Assembly (NCBI RefSeq): GCF_003992725.1
Contig: NZ_RZNF01000003.1
Coordinates: forward strand, 248,001-312,000
Length of the DNA: 64,000 nucleotides
DNA from: Rhodomicrobium lacus
Lineage (GTDB): Bacteria; Pseudomonadota; Alphaproteobacteria; Rhizobiales; Rhodomicrobiaceae
Reading direction: 5' to 3'
The first letter of the stretch is position 1. Every line of letters begins with the position of its first letter. Below are positions 55,014-63,774 of this stretch, one piece after another. The position numbers and the translations under genes were made by a program. Below the pieces are notes generated by a model. The model did not search any database and had not been told where the DNA came from. It worked only from the letters and a program-made list of their open reading frames with translations.

Positions 55014-56921
55014 TTGCCCCACATCGACATCGTTCGGGAGGCGCGGGAGCGCCTCGCAGCCGCATGGCTGCAGGATCGCGAGAACCGCGAAGATGCGTTC
55101 ACCGATCTGAAGTTCCTCGCGGGCGACCAGTGGCCCGCCGCCGTGCGCCAGCAGCGCGAGGCGCAGAGCCGCCCGTGTCTCACCATCAACCGCCTGCCGC
55201 AATTCGTGCATCAAGTCGCCAACAGCGTGCGCATGAACCCGCCGCAGATCAAGGCCATCCCGGCGGGCGGCGCGGCGACGGAAGCGCTGGCGGAGATCTT
55301 TTCCGGCCTGTTCCGGCACATCCAGTATCGCTCGAACGCGACGCACGTCTTCGCGCATGCGGTCTATTACGCGGTCGCGTGTGGCATCGGCCATTTCCGC
55401 CTCGCCACCGACTATGTGGACGACAACGCCTTCGAGCAGGAAATCCTGATCAAGCGCATCCAGCATCCGCTTTCGGTGTTCTGGGACCCGGCTGCCATCG
55501 AGCCGAGCCGCGCCGATGCCGATTATTGCCTCGTGTCGGAGATGATCGGCCGCAAAGAATTCGAAGCGCGCTTCCCCCATGCGGCCCCCGCCGATTTCGA
55601 CACGCCCGCCGATGGCAGCGCGGAAAGCGGCCTGTTCTGGGCAAGCCGCGATGCCGTGCGCGTCTGCGAATACTGGGTTAAGCGGCCCGTCGAGCGCGCC
55701 ATCGCAAGGCTCGCGCGCGGCGAGACAGTGGACATCACCGAGGTCGACCCGGCGGAGCTGCCGCGGCTTGGGATCGTCGCCACGCGCAAGGTTCGCTCGC
55801 ACAAGGTGGAACGCTGGCTGCTTTCGGGCAGCGAGGTACTCGAAGGACCGAACGCCTGGGCCGGGCGCACCATCCCGATTTTTCCGGTGATCGGCGCGGA
55901 AACTGCGCTCGAGACGAAAACCGTCCGCAGCGGCCTCATACGCGCCGCGCGCGACCCGCAACAGCTCTATAATTTCTGGCGTTCGGCGGCGGCGGAAGCC
56001 ATCGCGCTCGCGCCGCGTTCGCCGTTCCTCGCAACGCCAGCCATGATCGCAAAATTCAAGGGCCAGTGGGACACGCAGAACAGTGTCGCACGCCCCTATC
56101 TTCTCTACGAGCCGGACCCCGACGCACCAGGCAGCCGCCCGATGCGCGAGCCGCCGCCGGACGTACCGACCGCGCTGACGCAGGAAAGTGCCATCGCCGC
56201 CGACGAGATGAAGGCGACGACGGGCATCTACGACGCAGCGCTCTGGGCGCGGTCGAACGAGATTTCCGGCGTGGCCATTCGGGCGCGTGAAAATCAGGGC
56301 GGCAACGCGGCGCTTCACTATCAGGATAACCTGATGGCGACGCTGCATCATCTCGGCAAGGCGCTGATTGACCTCGTGCCGAAGATTTACGACAGCGAGC
56401 GGACGCTTCGCATCATGCGAGAGGACGACAGCCAGGAGCCCGTGCGCATCAATGCCGCCGTTATGGGCGTTGACGGCAAGCCCATGCTGCTGAACGACCT
56501 TTCGCAAGGCGTCTACGACGTGCGCGTGAAGATAGGACCGGCCTACGCCACGCGACGCTCGGAGGCTGCCGACGCGATGCTTCAGTTCATCCGCGCCGTG
56601 CCGCAGGCGGCGGGGATCGCGGGCGACCTCGTCGCGAAGACCATGGACTGGCCGGGCGCCGACGAAATCGCGGCGCGGCTGAAACGCACGCCCCCGGAGG
56701 TTACAGGAGAGGCTGCATCGCCCGAGGTTCGGGCCGCGCAGGCACGCCAACAGGCGCTCGCCGAAGCCGAACTCGCCCGCGCCCAGAGCCTAGCCGCCAA
56801 GTCCGGCGCGGATGCCGCCAAGGCCGAGGCCGTCGCTCAACAGGCTGCACTCGACGCCGCGAAGGCCGAGGCAGAACTCAAGGCGAGCGGCAAGGCTCCC
56901 GCAGGACCCGCCGCCCTCTAG
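55014..56921 (+). CDS. P22-type portal protein
   Basis: A 635-residue portal, the dodecameric ring through which DNA enters the head. The N-terminus (IDIVREARERLAAAWLQDRE, FLAGDQWPAAVRQQREAQSR, LTINRLPQFVHQVANSVR) and the core (FWDPAAIEPSRADADYCLVS, FLATPAMIAKFKGQWDT) are those of the P22-portal family. The C-terminus is a long Ala/Glu/Lys helix (about 565-635), like the barrel domain. The best start is TTG 55014: agagg at 55004-55008 lies five bases upstream, and no ATG is available; the upstream in-frame extension crosses the vapB operator. Confidence 0.87.
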   Translation: MPHIDIVREARERLAAAWLQDRENREDAFTDLKFLAGDQWPAAVRQQREAQSRPCLTINRLPQFVHQVANSVRMNPPQIKAIPAGGAATEALAEIFSGLFRHIQYRSNATHVFAHAVYYAVACGIGHFRLATDYVDDNAFEQEILIKRIQHPLSVFWDPAAIEPSRADADYCLVSEMIGRKEFEARFPHAAPADFDTPADGSAESGLFWASRDAVRVCEYWVKRPVERAIARLARGETVDITEVDPAELPRLGIVATRKVRSHKVERWLLSGSEVLEGPNAWAGRTIPIFPVIGAETALETKTVRSGLIRAARDPQQLYNFWRSAAAEAIALAPRSPFLATPAMIAKFKGQWDTQNSVARPYLLYEPDPDAPGSRPMREPPPDVPTALTQESAIAADEMKATTGIYDAALWARSNEISGVAIRARENQGGNAALHYQDNLMATLHHLGKALIDLVPKIYDSERTLRIMREDDSQEPVRINAAVMGVDGKPMLLNDLSQGVYDVRVKIGPAYATRRSEAADAMLQFIRAVPQAAGIAGDLVAKTMDWPGADEIAARLKRTPPEVTGEAASPEVRAAQARQQALAEAELARAQSLAAKSGADAAKAEAVAQQAALDAAKAEAELKASGKAPAGPAAL

Positions 56922-56948
56922 TTTCTTCCATCAGCAAAAGGACCGCGC

Positions 56949-57674
56949 ATGACCATCCCCGGCGATACCCCGTCGGCGGACGAAGCCGCCTTGGCTTTTT
57001 CCGCCCTTCACGACGATGCGAGCGAGGCCGCAGACAGAGGCGGCGCCGCACGGCGCAAAGGCGCGCCCGGAAAGGCACGCGTCGACCGCCTCATTCGCGA
57101 CAAGGAGGTCGCCGACGCCCTCGCTCAAACGAGCGCGGCTCAGGCGGAGGCGCTTCGCCAGAGATTGCAGAACGCGGGGCGCCCGCAGGATTACCGCACC
57201 CCCGAAGACTACACCCGCGCCGTGGCCGAGCAGGCCGTGCGCGAGGTCGGCGCGGAGATCCTCGCCCGGCAGGCCGAGCAGGCTCGCGAGATCGCGGCTC
57301 GCGCCGCTTACGACGCCTGGGGCGAAGCGACCTCCGCATTCCGCGAAAAGGTCCCGGACTTCGACGAGGTGGCCCACAATCCGAACCTCGCCGTCACGCC
57401 GATCATGGCGGAGGCGATCCGCGGAATGCCGCGAGGCGCGGAGATCGCCTATTACCTCGGCAAGAATCCCGGCGAGGCCGCGCGCATCGCGGCGCTTCCG
57501 CCCGTCAGTCAGGTGATGGCAATCGCGCGGCTCGAAACCCGGCTCGACACTGCGCAAGCCGCAGTCAGCCGCGCGCCCGAGCCGATCGGCGCGCTCACCG
57601 GGCGCGGCGGCAACGCGGGCAAGCCGCTCGACCAGATGACGTTCGACGAATACCGCCGCGCGCGCGGCTACTGA
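56949..57674 (+). CDS. Capsid scaffolding-like protein
   Basis: The 241-residue product lies between portal and coat, the standard position of a scaffold. It is acidic at the start, then Ala/Arg/Glu-rich and mostly helical (VDRLIRDKEVADALAQTSAA, AVREVGAEILARQAEQAREI), with a C-terminal structured segment (FREKVPDFDEVAHNPNLAVT, MAEAIRGMPRGAEIAYYLGK) and a short basic end (DEYRRARGY). Scaffolds of P22 bind coat protein by a basic C-terminal helix-turn-helix. Sequence similarity is not obvious; the call rests on position and composition. aagga precedes ATG 56949. Confidence 0.7.
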   Translation: MTIPGDTPSADEAALAFSALHDDASEAADRGGAARRKGAPGKARVDRLIRDKEVADALAQTSAAQAEALRQRLQNAGRPQDYRTPEDYTRAVAEQAVREVGAEILARQAEQAREIAARAAYDAWGEATSAFREKVPDFDEVAHNPNLAVTPIMAEAIRGMPRGAEIAYYLGKNPGEAARIAALPPVSQVMAIARLETRLDTAQAAVSRAPEPIGALTGRGGNAGKPLDQMTFDEYRRARGY

Positions 57675-57764
57675 CGAATCCAACGGCAATCGGCCCTTTT
57701 TAGAGCCCGCTTCACGGCGCGGAACGGACAGGCGCGCCTCCCTCAATCCAAGGAACCTCCCCGC

Positions 57765-59006
57765 ATGGCCTCTACCCTTCTCACGCCGAGCCTCATCGCC
57801 AAAGAAAGCTTGATGCAGCTCGACAATAACCTCGTCGCCGCGAAAATGGTGTATCGCGCCTACGAGGCCGAATTCGGCGAAACGAAGATCGGCGACACGC
57901 TCACCATCCGCAAGCCGGTGAAATACGCCGTCCGCTCCGGCTCCGTCGCGCAGATGCAGGACGCGACCGAAGGCAAGGTGCAGATCAAGGTCGACACGCA
58001 GCGCGGCGTCGACCTGCGCTTTCCGACGAAAGACCTGACGCTGTCCATCGACCGTTTCGCCGAGCGCTATCTGAAGCATCCGATGATCGCGCTGGCAAAT
58101 CAGGTCGATCTCGACGTGCTGTCTCTCTACAAGGCGGTGTGGAACTGGGTCGGCACGCCGGGGAAAACGCTCGACGGCTACAGGTCGTTCATCGCCGCGC
58201 CGCAGCGCCTCGATGAAATGGCGGTGCCGACCCCGCGCACGGCGTGCCTCTCGCCCGCCGATTTCTACGGCATGGCGTCGAGCTTCACGAGCCTGCATGT
58301 GCCGGACGTGGCGAAGACCGCGCTTGAGAAGTCGCGCCTTCCGCTCGTCGGCAATACCGACTGTTACGCCTCGCAGAATGTCGTCAGCTACACGGTCGGC
58401 AATCACGCGGGCACGCCGGTGATCTCGGCCATCGCCTCGGCAAACGGCGTCACGAATACGGGCGTCACGACGTGGCTCGCCGCCAAGGACTCGGACGAGA
58501 CGGCGATCCTCGTGGACGGGCTGACGCCGGGCGCCACGCTCAATGCGGGCGACGTCTTCACCCTCGCGGGCGTTTACGCCGTGAACCCTGTCACGAAGCA
58601 GGTTCTTCCCTATCTCCAGCAGTTCGTCGTGAAGGCGCCCGTTACGGCAACCGGCAACGCCGACGCGCTTACGATTTCGCCCGCGATCATCGTATCCGGC
58701 CAGTATCAGACCGTGAGCGCGGCGCCTGCAGCCAACGCGGCGCTGACATTCGCGGGAACGGCGGGCGCCAATTATCCGCAGAACCTCGTCTTTCATGAGA
58801 ACGCCTTCGCGCTCTGCATGGTGCCGATGGAACTGCCCGAGGGGGCCAGCAAGAAGGCGCGGCAGAGCTACAACGGGCTCTCGATCCGCGTCATCTGCGA
58901 CTACGACATCGTCAACGACATCAACATGTGGCGGCTCGACATCCTTTACGGCGTGAAGCCGATCTACCCCGACCTCGCCACGCGCCTTTCCGGGTCGGCG
59001 GCGTAA
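57765..59006 (+). CDS. P22-type major coat protein
   Basis: A 413-residue HK97-fold coat of the P22 branch. The N-terminal MASTLLTPSLIAKESLMQLD and VYRAYEAEFGETKIGDTLTI are characteristic, as are DLTLSIDRFAERYLKHPMIA and VFHENAFALCMVPMELPEGA. The central portion (about 220-330) contains the extra I-domain-like beta region (LVDGLTPGATLNAGDVFTLA). The end (GLSIRVICDYDIVNDINMWR, LDILYGVKPIYPDLATRLSG) is typical. The start ATG 57765 follows aagga. It confirms the podovirus character of the head. Confidence 0.9.
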   Translation: MASTLLTPSLIAKESLMQLDNNLVAAKMVYRAYEAEFGETKIGDTLTIRKPVKYAVRSGSVAQMQDATEGKVQIKVDTQRGVDLRFPTKDLTLSIDRFAERYLKHPMIALANQVDLDVLSLYKAVWNWVGTPGKTLDGYRSFIAAPQRLDEMAVPTPRTACLSPADFYGMASSFTSLHVPDVAKTALEKSRLPLVGNTDCYASQNVVSYTVGNHAGTPVISAIASANGVTNTGVTTWLAAKDSDETAILVDGLTPGATLNAGDVFTLAGVYAVNPVTKQVLPYLQQFVVKAPVTATGNADALTISPAIIVSGQYQTVSAAPAANAALTFAGTAGANYPQNLVFHENAFALCMVPMELPEGASKKARQSYNGLSIRVICDYDIVNDINMWRLDILYGVKPIYPDLATRLSGSAA

Positions 59007-59079
59007 GCCGCGAGCGTCAGCAACCGGGCACAGCCCCGGCAGACCGCGCACCACTTGTCCAGAACCGAGGAGCTATTCC

Positions 59080-59334
59080 ATGCCCGTTCGCCATCCCTCC
59101 GACGGCAATCCTGACGGCACCGTGCTCGGCCAGAGCCCGAGCGACCTCATCTCGTTTTACAACGCCACGCCCACGCCGCAGCGCTCTGGCTCCGCACAGG
59201 CCGCGGTGCCCGCGACCGCGCCGACCAACGCCGCACCTTACGGCTTCAGCGAGGCGCAGGCACAAGCGATCGTCACCCTTCTGAACGAGATCCGCGCGAC
59301 GCTCGTCGGGCTGGGCCTGATGAAGGGCTCGTGA
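59080..59334 (+). CDS. Short phage structural protein downstream of coat
   Basis: An 84-residue protein with the pattern DGTVLGQSPSDLISFYNATP and a C-terminal helix (YGFSEAQAQAIVTLLNEIRA followed by TLVGLGLMKGS). I recall proteins of this pattern following coat genes in many phages; they are often annotated as hypothetical or head fibre/decoration proteins. The C-terminal helix could trimerise. The role is unknown. It begins 73 bases after coat and overlaps the next gene by one base. Confidence 0.65.
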   Translation: MPVRHPSDGNPDGTVLGQSPSDLISFYNATPTPQRSGSAQAAVPATAPTNAAPYGFSEAQAQAIVTLLNEIRATLVGLGLMKGS

Positions 59335-59627
59335 TGCACGCCGACACACGCCTCTGGATGTATCGGAAGGGCGAAGCTCGCCTTTTCGGTGCCGCGGGCG
59401 AGGTGCCGCGCGAGGAAGGCTGGCAGCGATTTCCCGTCCCCGACGTCGGGGAAGCTGAAGACGTGTCGCCCGAGGGGGGCGCGCCCGATGCCGAAGCCCT
59501 CGACACCATGTCCCGCCGACGCATGCTTGAACTTGCAGGCGATTGCGGTCTGAAGGTCGAGCCGGGCTGGACGAAAGCCCGTCTCAGGCAAGCGCTCGGC
59601 GAGGTTCTCCATGACTACGGCGCGTGA
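59334..59627 (+). CDS. Phage hypothetical protein with SAP/HeH-like helical end
   Basis: A 97-residue protein that starts at ATG 59334 in a TGATG overlap with the preceding gene and runs 17 bases into the next gene. The N-terminal half (MHADTRLWMYRKGEARLFGA) is a small beta-rich segment followed by an acidic linker. The C-terminal part (TMSRRRMLELAGDCGLKVEP, then WTKARLRQALGEVL) resembles a SAP or Rho-N-type helix-extended-loop-helix. Such small proteins occur between coat and neck genes in phages; the function is unknown. Confidence 0.55.
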   Translation: MHADTRLWMYRKGEARLFGAAGEVPREEGWQRFPVPDVGEAEDVSPEGGAPDAEALDTMSRRRMLELAGDCGLKVEPGWTKARLRQALGEVLHDYGA

Positions 59628-60000
59628 CGTCATCACCGGCGCGTATCGGCGGCTGGGTCTCCTGCCGCTCGGCGCGAACCTCGATCCCGCGCGCGCCGTC
59701 GCCGGCCTGCAAGCCTATGGTGGCATGCTCGGCGCATGGGCCGCCGATGGCATCGTCGCGGGCAACGTGACGCCGGAGACCGCCGACCTCGACGACGATT
59801 TCCCGCTTCCGCCTTGTTTCGTGGAAGGGGCGAAAGCGCTGCTCGCGGTCGAATTGGCGAGCGAAAGCGGCATCGAGGCGCAACCCTCGATCCAGAGCCG
59901 TGCGAAGAAGGCTTACGCGGCAATGCTCGCCGCCTTCGTAGCCGCGCCTGAGGCATCGCAAGACCGTGCGCTCACCGCGCTCCCGAGCCAGCGCCGCTAG
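59611..60000 (+). CDS. P22 gp4-like head-completion/tail accessory factor
   Basis: A 129-residue helical protein. The N-terminus TTARDVITGAYRRLGLLPLG with LQAYGGMLGAWAADGIVAGN is the recognizable gp4 pattern: an initial helix with RxLG, then a long helix with MLxxW. PLPPCFVEGAKALLAVELAS follows. gp4 binds the portal and closes the DNA channel in P22. It overlaps the preceding gene by 17 bases. Short length and helical character fit the family. Confidence 0.75.
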   Translation: MTTARDVITGAYRRLGLLPLGANLDPARAVAGLQAYGGMLGAWAADGIVAGNVTPETADLDDDFPLPPCFVEGAKALLAVELASESGIEAQPSIQSRAKKAYAAMLAAFVAAPEASQDRALTALPSQRR

Positions 60001-60194
60001 ACTAGAGGATCCGACTGGTGTCGCTCCGATTGGTGCGCGACGCGGAGCGTTTCAGCCGGACGCACTCAGCAAAGGGGGCGGACCTGCCCCGTCCCTCGAT
60101 ACCGGCTCCGGCGCTCCAGAAGCGCGACCTCCCCTCGCTCGAAACGCTCTCAACCCTCCACCGCAGAAGCGCTCAACGCTCCCGGAGTAATGTC

Positions 60195-61619
60195 ATGGTT
60201 TCCGTCGAATTCGGTCACACATCGAACAAAGGCGCAAGCGGCGTCGTGTCGAACCAGCGCCTCCTCAACGGCTACGCCGAGGCAATGGGGCAAGCGGCAA
60301 AGGCTTCGCTTCCGGTCTATGCGGTGCCAGGCACAAGGCGCTTCGACCGGGGTGAGACCGGCCTGGATGGCCCCTGCCGTGGGATGCTTTACGTCTACGG
60401 CAAGGGGCTTTACGTGGTCGCGGGCACGCGTGCGGCGCTATTCGATGATGCAGGCAACGCCGCAGTGGTCTCGGGCGAGATCGCGGGCAGTTCCATGGTC
60501 GTCATGGCCGCGAACCAGCAGACGAACCCGCAGATCGGCATCGTCGCCGACGGAGTTTATTACGTGCTCGACACCGCGACGAACGCCATCGCCGCCCCCG
60601 ATATCACGACGCTTCCCGCTCCGAACAGCGTGACCTTCCTGGACGGCTATCTCGTCTTCTCCATCGCCGACGGGCGCATCTTTCACACAGCGCTGAACGA
60701 CGCGGTGACAGTCAATGCCCTGTCATTCGCGACCACCACGAGCCGCTCGGATGGACTTCGCCGAATCGTCACGCACCGGGGCGCCCTCATCGCGCTCGGC
60801 GAGGCGAGCCTGGAAATCTGGGAAAACGCAGGCACCACGCCGTTCGCCTTCGCGCCGATCCGCGCCGATATCGACATCGGCTGCATTGCGGAGCACACGG
60901 CCGCAAGCGTCGGGGACTCGCTCCTCTTCGTGGACCATAACGGCGTCGTCCGCCAACTCACCGGGTCGGAGCCGCAGCGCATCTCCACACACGCCATCGA
61001 GCGCGCCATCGCCGCGCTGTCGTGGGACGAGCGGCGCGCGCTTTATGCCGTCTACACGCATTTCAACGGCCATGACTTCTATGCCGTCACGAGCCCCTAC
61101 TGGACGTTCGAATTCGACCTGGCCACCGGGCTTTGGCACGAGCGGGCGAGCGGCGAACTCGATCACTGGACGGCGCGTGGGCATGCCTCTTTCAACGGCA
61201 AGGTGGTGATCGGTTCGGGCGTCGATGCGAGCCTTCACGTGCTCGACGATGCGTCTTATACGGCAAGCGGCCAACCTTATCTCTTTCTTGCGCAGTCGGC
61301 ACCGCTGCATGCTTTCCCGAACGGCCTCATCGTCGACCAGCTCGACGTCGACATCATTCCGGGGGTCGGCATGACGAGCAACGACGAGGACACCGCCGAC
61401 CCTAAGCTGATGCTCGACTGGTCGGACGATGGCGGCGTCACCTGGACCGGCGGGCGTGTCGCCTCCCTCGGCCGCGTGGGCGAGCTATTCACGGTAGCGA
61501 GTTTCCATCAGCTCGGCGCGGCGCCCCGCGGCGGTCGAACGTTTCGCCTCGCATCGTCGTCGCCGGTCATGCGCGGCATCCTCTCGGCGAAAGCGCGCGT
61601 GCGCGCCATCGCACCGTGA
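60195..61619 (+). CDS. P22 gp10-like packaged-DNA stabilisation protein
   Basis: A 474-residue beta-rich protein that in P22 forms the hexameric tail hub. The N-terminal region (SNQRLLNGYAEAMGQAAKAS, YAVPGTRRFDRGETGLDGPC, RGMLYVYGKGLYVVAG) and the middle (FLDGYLVFSIADGRIFHTAL, FATTTSRSDGLRRIVTHRGA, LGEASLEIWENAG) match the phage stabilisation family. The start ATG 60195 follows ggag; GTG 60018 would add 59 residues of poor composition. About 190 bases with no other gene separate it from gp4. Confidence 0.85.
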   Translation: MVSVEFGHTSNKGASGVVSNQRLLNGYAEAMGQAAKASLPVYAVPGTRRFDRGETGLDGPCRGMLYVYGKGLYVVAGTRAALFDDAGNAAVVSGEIAGSSMVVMAANQQTNPQIGIVADGVYYVLDTATNAIAAPDITTLPAPNSVTFLDGYLVFSIADGRIFHTALNDAVTVNALSFATTTSRSDGLRRIVTHRGALIALGEASLEIWENAGTTPFAFAPIRADIDIGCIAEHTAASVGDSLLFVDHNGVVRQLTGSEPQRISTHAIERAIAALSWDERRALYAVYTHFNGHDFYAVTSPYWTFEFDLATGLWHERASGELDHWTARGHASFNGKVVIGSGVDASLHVLDDASYTASGQPYLFLAQSAPLHAFPNGLIVDQLDVDIIPGVGMTSNDEDTADPKLMLDWSDDGGVTWTGGRVASLGRVGELFTVASFHQLGAAPRGGRTFRLASSSPVMRGILSAKARVRAIAP

Positions 61620-61629
61620 GGACGGCATC

Positions 61630-63774
61630 ATGACCGGAAAGGACAACCTATTCAGTCCGTTCGGCTTTTCGGTCGATCGCAAGGGCCGCGTCGACAACAA
61701 CACGCGCGCCTTTCTCTCGAAGTTCAAGGGACGCACCGGCCCAGCGATCGCCGATCTGGAAAGCGACGCTTCGTGGACCGGGATCGCGGCCACGGCAAAT
61801 GCGCTCATCCGCGAATTTGTGGCGCAAGGCTGGACTGAAAAAGGCTTCGATTCGAACGAAACGGCCTATGCGAGCGCCGTCCGCGCCGTGACCATGATCC
61901 CCGCCGCAACCGAGTTCGCCTACGCGCCATATGAAGTTTTGCGCGACCAGGTCACGGCGGGCACTGAATATGTGGCGACGGAAAACGCCTTCAGCATTTA
62001 TGAGCGCGATATGTGGCTCCTCGCCCATGCCGCCGCAAACAGGGCCGGGCGCATCGGCGGCGCGGCGTGCGACTGGGCCACTTCGCTCAATGTGATGCAA
62101 AGCCAGTTGCCGAATGTCGGCCTCGTGAACCTTTTCGTTTCGTGGTACGGCACCGATCTGCGCGCTGGCGAATGCATACTCGTGCCCGGCGTCACGCGCG
62201 CGAGCTTCGAGACCATGCCAGATCGCTGGAGTTGCGCGGGCATGTCGCGCGGCGAGGCGCATGTCGTCTCGCAGGTGGACGGCAACGCGGCTTTCGGCGG
62301 CACGCCGGACGACACATCGCTTGTCGCCTGCATCAAGGATCTGAAGGCGCGCAAGCTCGAAGTCGCCTTCACGCCGTTCATTCTGATGGACATCCCGGCG
62401 GGCAACGCGCTGCCGGACCCGCTTCGGGGCGGGGCGGGTCAACCGGTCTATCCATGGCGCGGACGCATCACGAAGGCTTATGCCACCGCGGACAGGTCGG
62501 CCGAGGTCGAGGCGGAAGTCGCAGCATTCGTCAGGCAGTATCGCGCCTTCGTCTTGCATTATGCGCAGCTCTGCGCGGATGCGGGCGGCGTGGATATCTT
62601 TCTGCTCGGCACGGAGCTTCGCGGCCTGACGTGGCTTCGCGGCGCGGAAGGGGGCTATCCTTTCGTGACGGCGCTGAAGCAACTGGCGGCGGACGTAAAG
62701 GCGGTTCTGCCGAGGGCCAGGCTCTCCTACGCAGCGGACTGGTCCGAATGGTTCGGCCATCAGCCGCCTGACGGCACGGGCGATGCTATCTTTCATCTCG
62801 ATCCGCTGTGGACGGACCCGAACATAGACGCCATCGCCTTCGACAATTACTGGCCGCTGTCGGACTGGCGAGACGGCACGCCGAACATGGACCGCGCGCT
62901 GAAGGAAGACGGCACGCTGACGGCCAACACCGATTACGACTATCTGATGGGCAACATCAGAGGCGGCGAAGGCTACGACTGGTACTACGCCAGCACCGCC
63001 GACCGCGACGCCCAGGTGCGTTCGCCTATCACCGACGGCGGCTACCACAAGCCCTGGATCTATCGCTACAAGGACATATGGGGCTGGTGGGCGAACCCGC
63101 ATTACGACCGCCTCGGCGGCATCGAGGCTGCGGAACCGACGGCCTGGGTGCCGCGCTCCAAGCCATTCTGGTTCACCGAACTCGGCTGCCCCTCCATCGA
63201 CAAGGGATCGAACCAGCCGAACGTGTTCCACGATCCGAAATCGGCGGAAAGCGCCCTGCCTCATCACTCGACCGGCCAGCCGGACAACCTCATCCAGCGC
63301 CGCTACCTCCATTCGATGCTGCGCTTCTTCGACGAGACCGATGCCGCGTTCGAGGAGACGAACAACCCGCAAAGCACCGTCTATGACGGCCGCATGGTCG
63401 ATGTGTCACGCATCATGATCTACACATGGGACGCGCGGCCCTATCCGTACTTTCCGCTGTTCTGGTGGGTCTGGAGCGACGCCGCGAACTGGGCTTACGG
63501 CCACTGGATCGCGGGCAAGCTTTCAACCTACGCCTTGCCGACGGAGCTTGACAGCATGGCCAAGACGACGACCTACGCGCCCCGCCACCCCTATATCGTG
63601 GACCCGGCGACGGGCAAGCTCGACAAGCAGTATGCGGATTTCTTCCAGAGCATCGAGTTCGTGAAGGGGAGCGCGATCGCAAACGTGCCGCTCGAACCGA
63701 CCGTCTCGGAGGCAGCCGCCGCGATCAATTCGTTACTCGCGGTGCTCCGCGCGCAGAACAGGCTCGCCACATGA
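61630..63774 (+). CDS. GTA-type TIM-barrel glycoside hydrolase-like tail protein
   Basis: A 714-residue protein. Residues about 95-600 match the TIM-barrel domain found in the large host-recognition protein of the Rhodobacter GTA (the Rcc01698/orfg15 type): VDIFLLGTELRGLTWLRGAE, LSYAADWSEWFGHQPPDGTG, FHLDPLWTDPNIDAIAFDNY, GGEGYDWYYAS, KPFWFTELGCPSIDKGSNQP. Glu329 (GTEL) and Glu517 (FTEL) are candidate acid/base and nucleophile. In GTAs the barrel is the N-terminal part of a ~1,300-residue tail-tip protein; here it is the whole protein, with a short N-terminal extension and a helical end (INSLLAVLRAQNRLA). It may degrade a cell-wall or surface glycan. It begins 10 bases after the gp10-like gene. 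Confidence 0.82.
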   Translation: MTGKDNLFSPFGFSVDRKGRVDNNTRAFLSKFKGRTGPAIADLESDASWTGIAATANALIREFVAQGWTEKGFDSNETAYASAVRAVTMIPAATEFAYAPYEVLRDQVTAGTEYVATENAFSIYERDMWLLAHAAANRAGRIGGAACDWATSLNVMQSQLPNVGLVNLFVSWYGTDLRAGECILVPGVTRASFETMPDRWSCAGMSRGEAHVVSQVDGNAAFGGTPDDTSLVACIKDLKARKLEVAFTPFILMDIPAGNALPDPLRGGAGQPVYPWRGRITKAYATADRSAEVEAEVAAFVRQYRAFVLHYAQLCADAGGVDIFLLGTELRGLTWLRGAEGGYPFVTALKQLAADVKAVLPRARLSYAADWSEWFGHQPPDGTGDAIFHLDPLWTDPNIDAIAFDNYWPLSDWRDGTPNMDRALKEDGTLTANTDYDYLMGNIRGGEGYDWYYASTADRDAQVRSPITDGGYHKPWIYRYKDIWGWWANPHYDRLGGIEAAEPTAWVPRSKPFWFTELGCPSIDKGSNQPNVFHDPKSAESALPHHSTGQPDNLIQRRYLHSMLRFFDETDAAFEETNNPQSTVYDGRMVDVSRIMIYTWDARPYPYFPLFWWVWSDAANWAYGHWIAGKLSTYALPTELDSMAKTTTYAPRHPYIVDPATGKLDKQYADFFQSIEFVKGSAIANVPLEPTVSEAAAAINSLLAVLRAQNRLAT

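Noticed and set aside
56931-59054. 707-codon minus-strand frame
   Set aside because: Antisense to scaffold and coat genes; the sense frames have phage protein motifs and binding sites.
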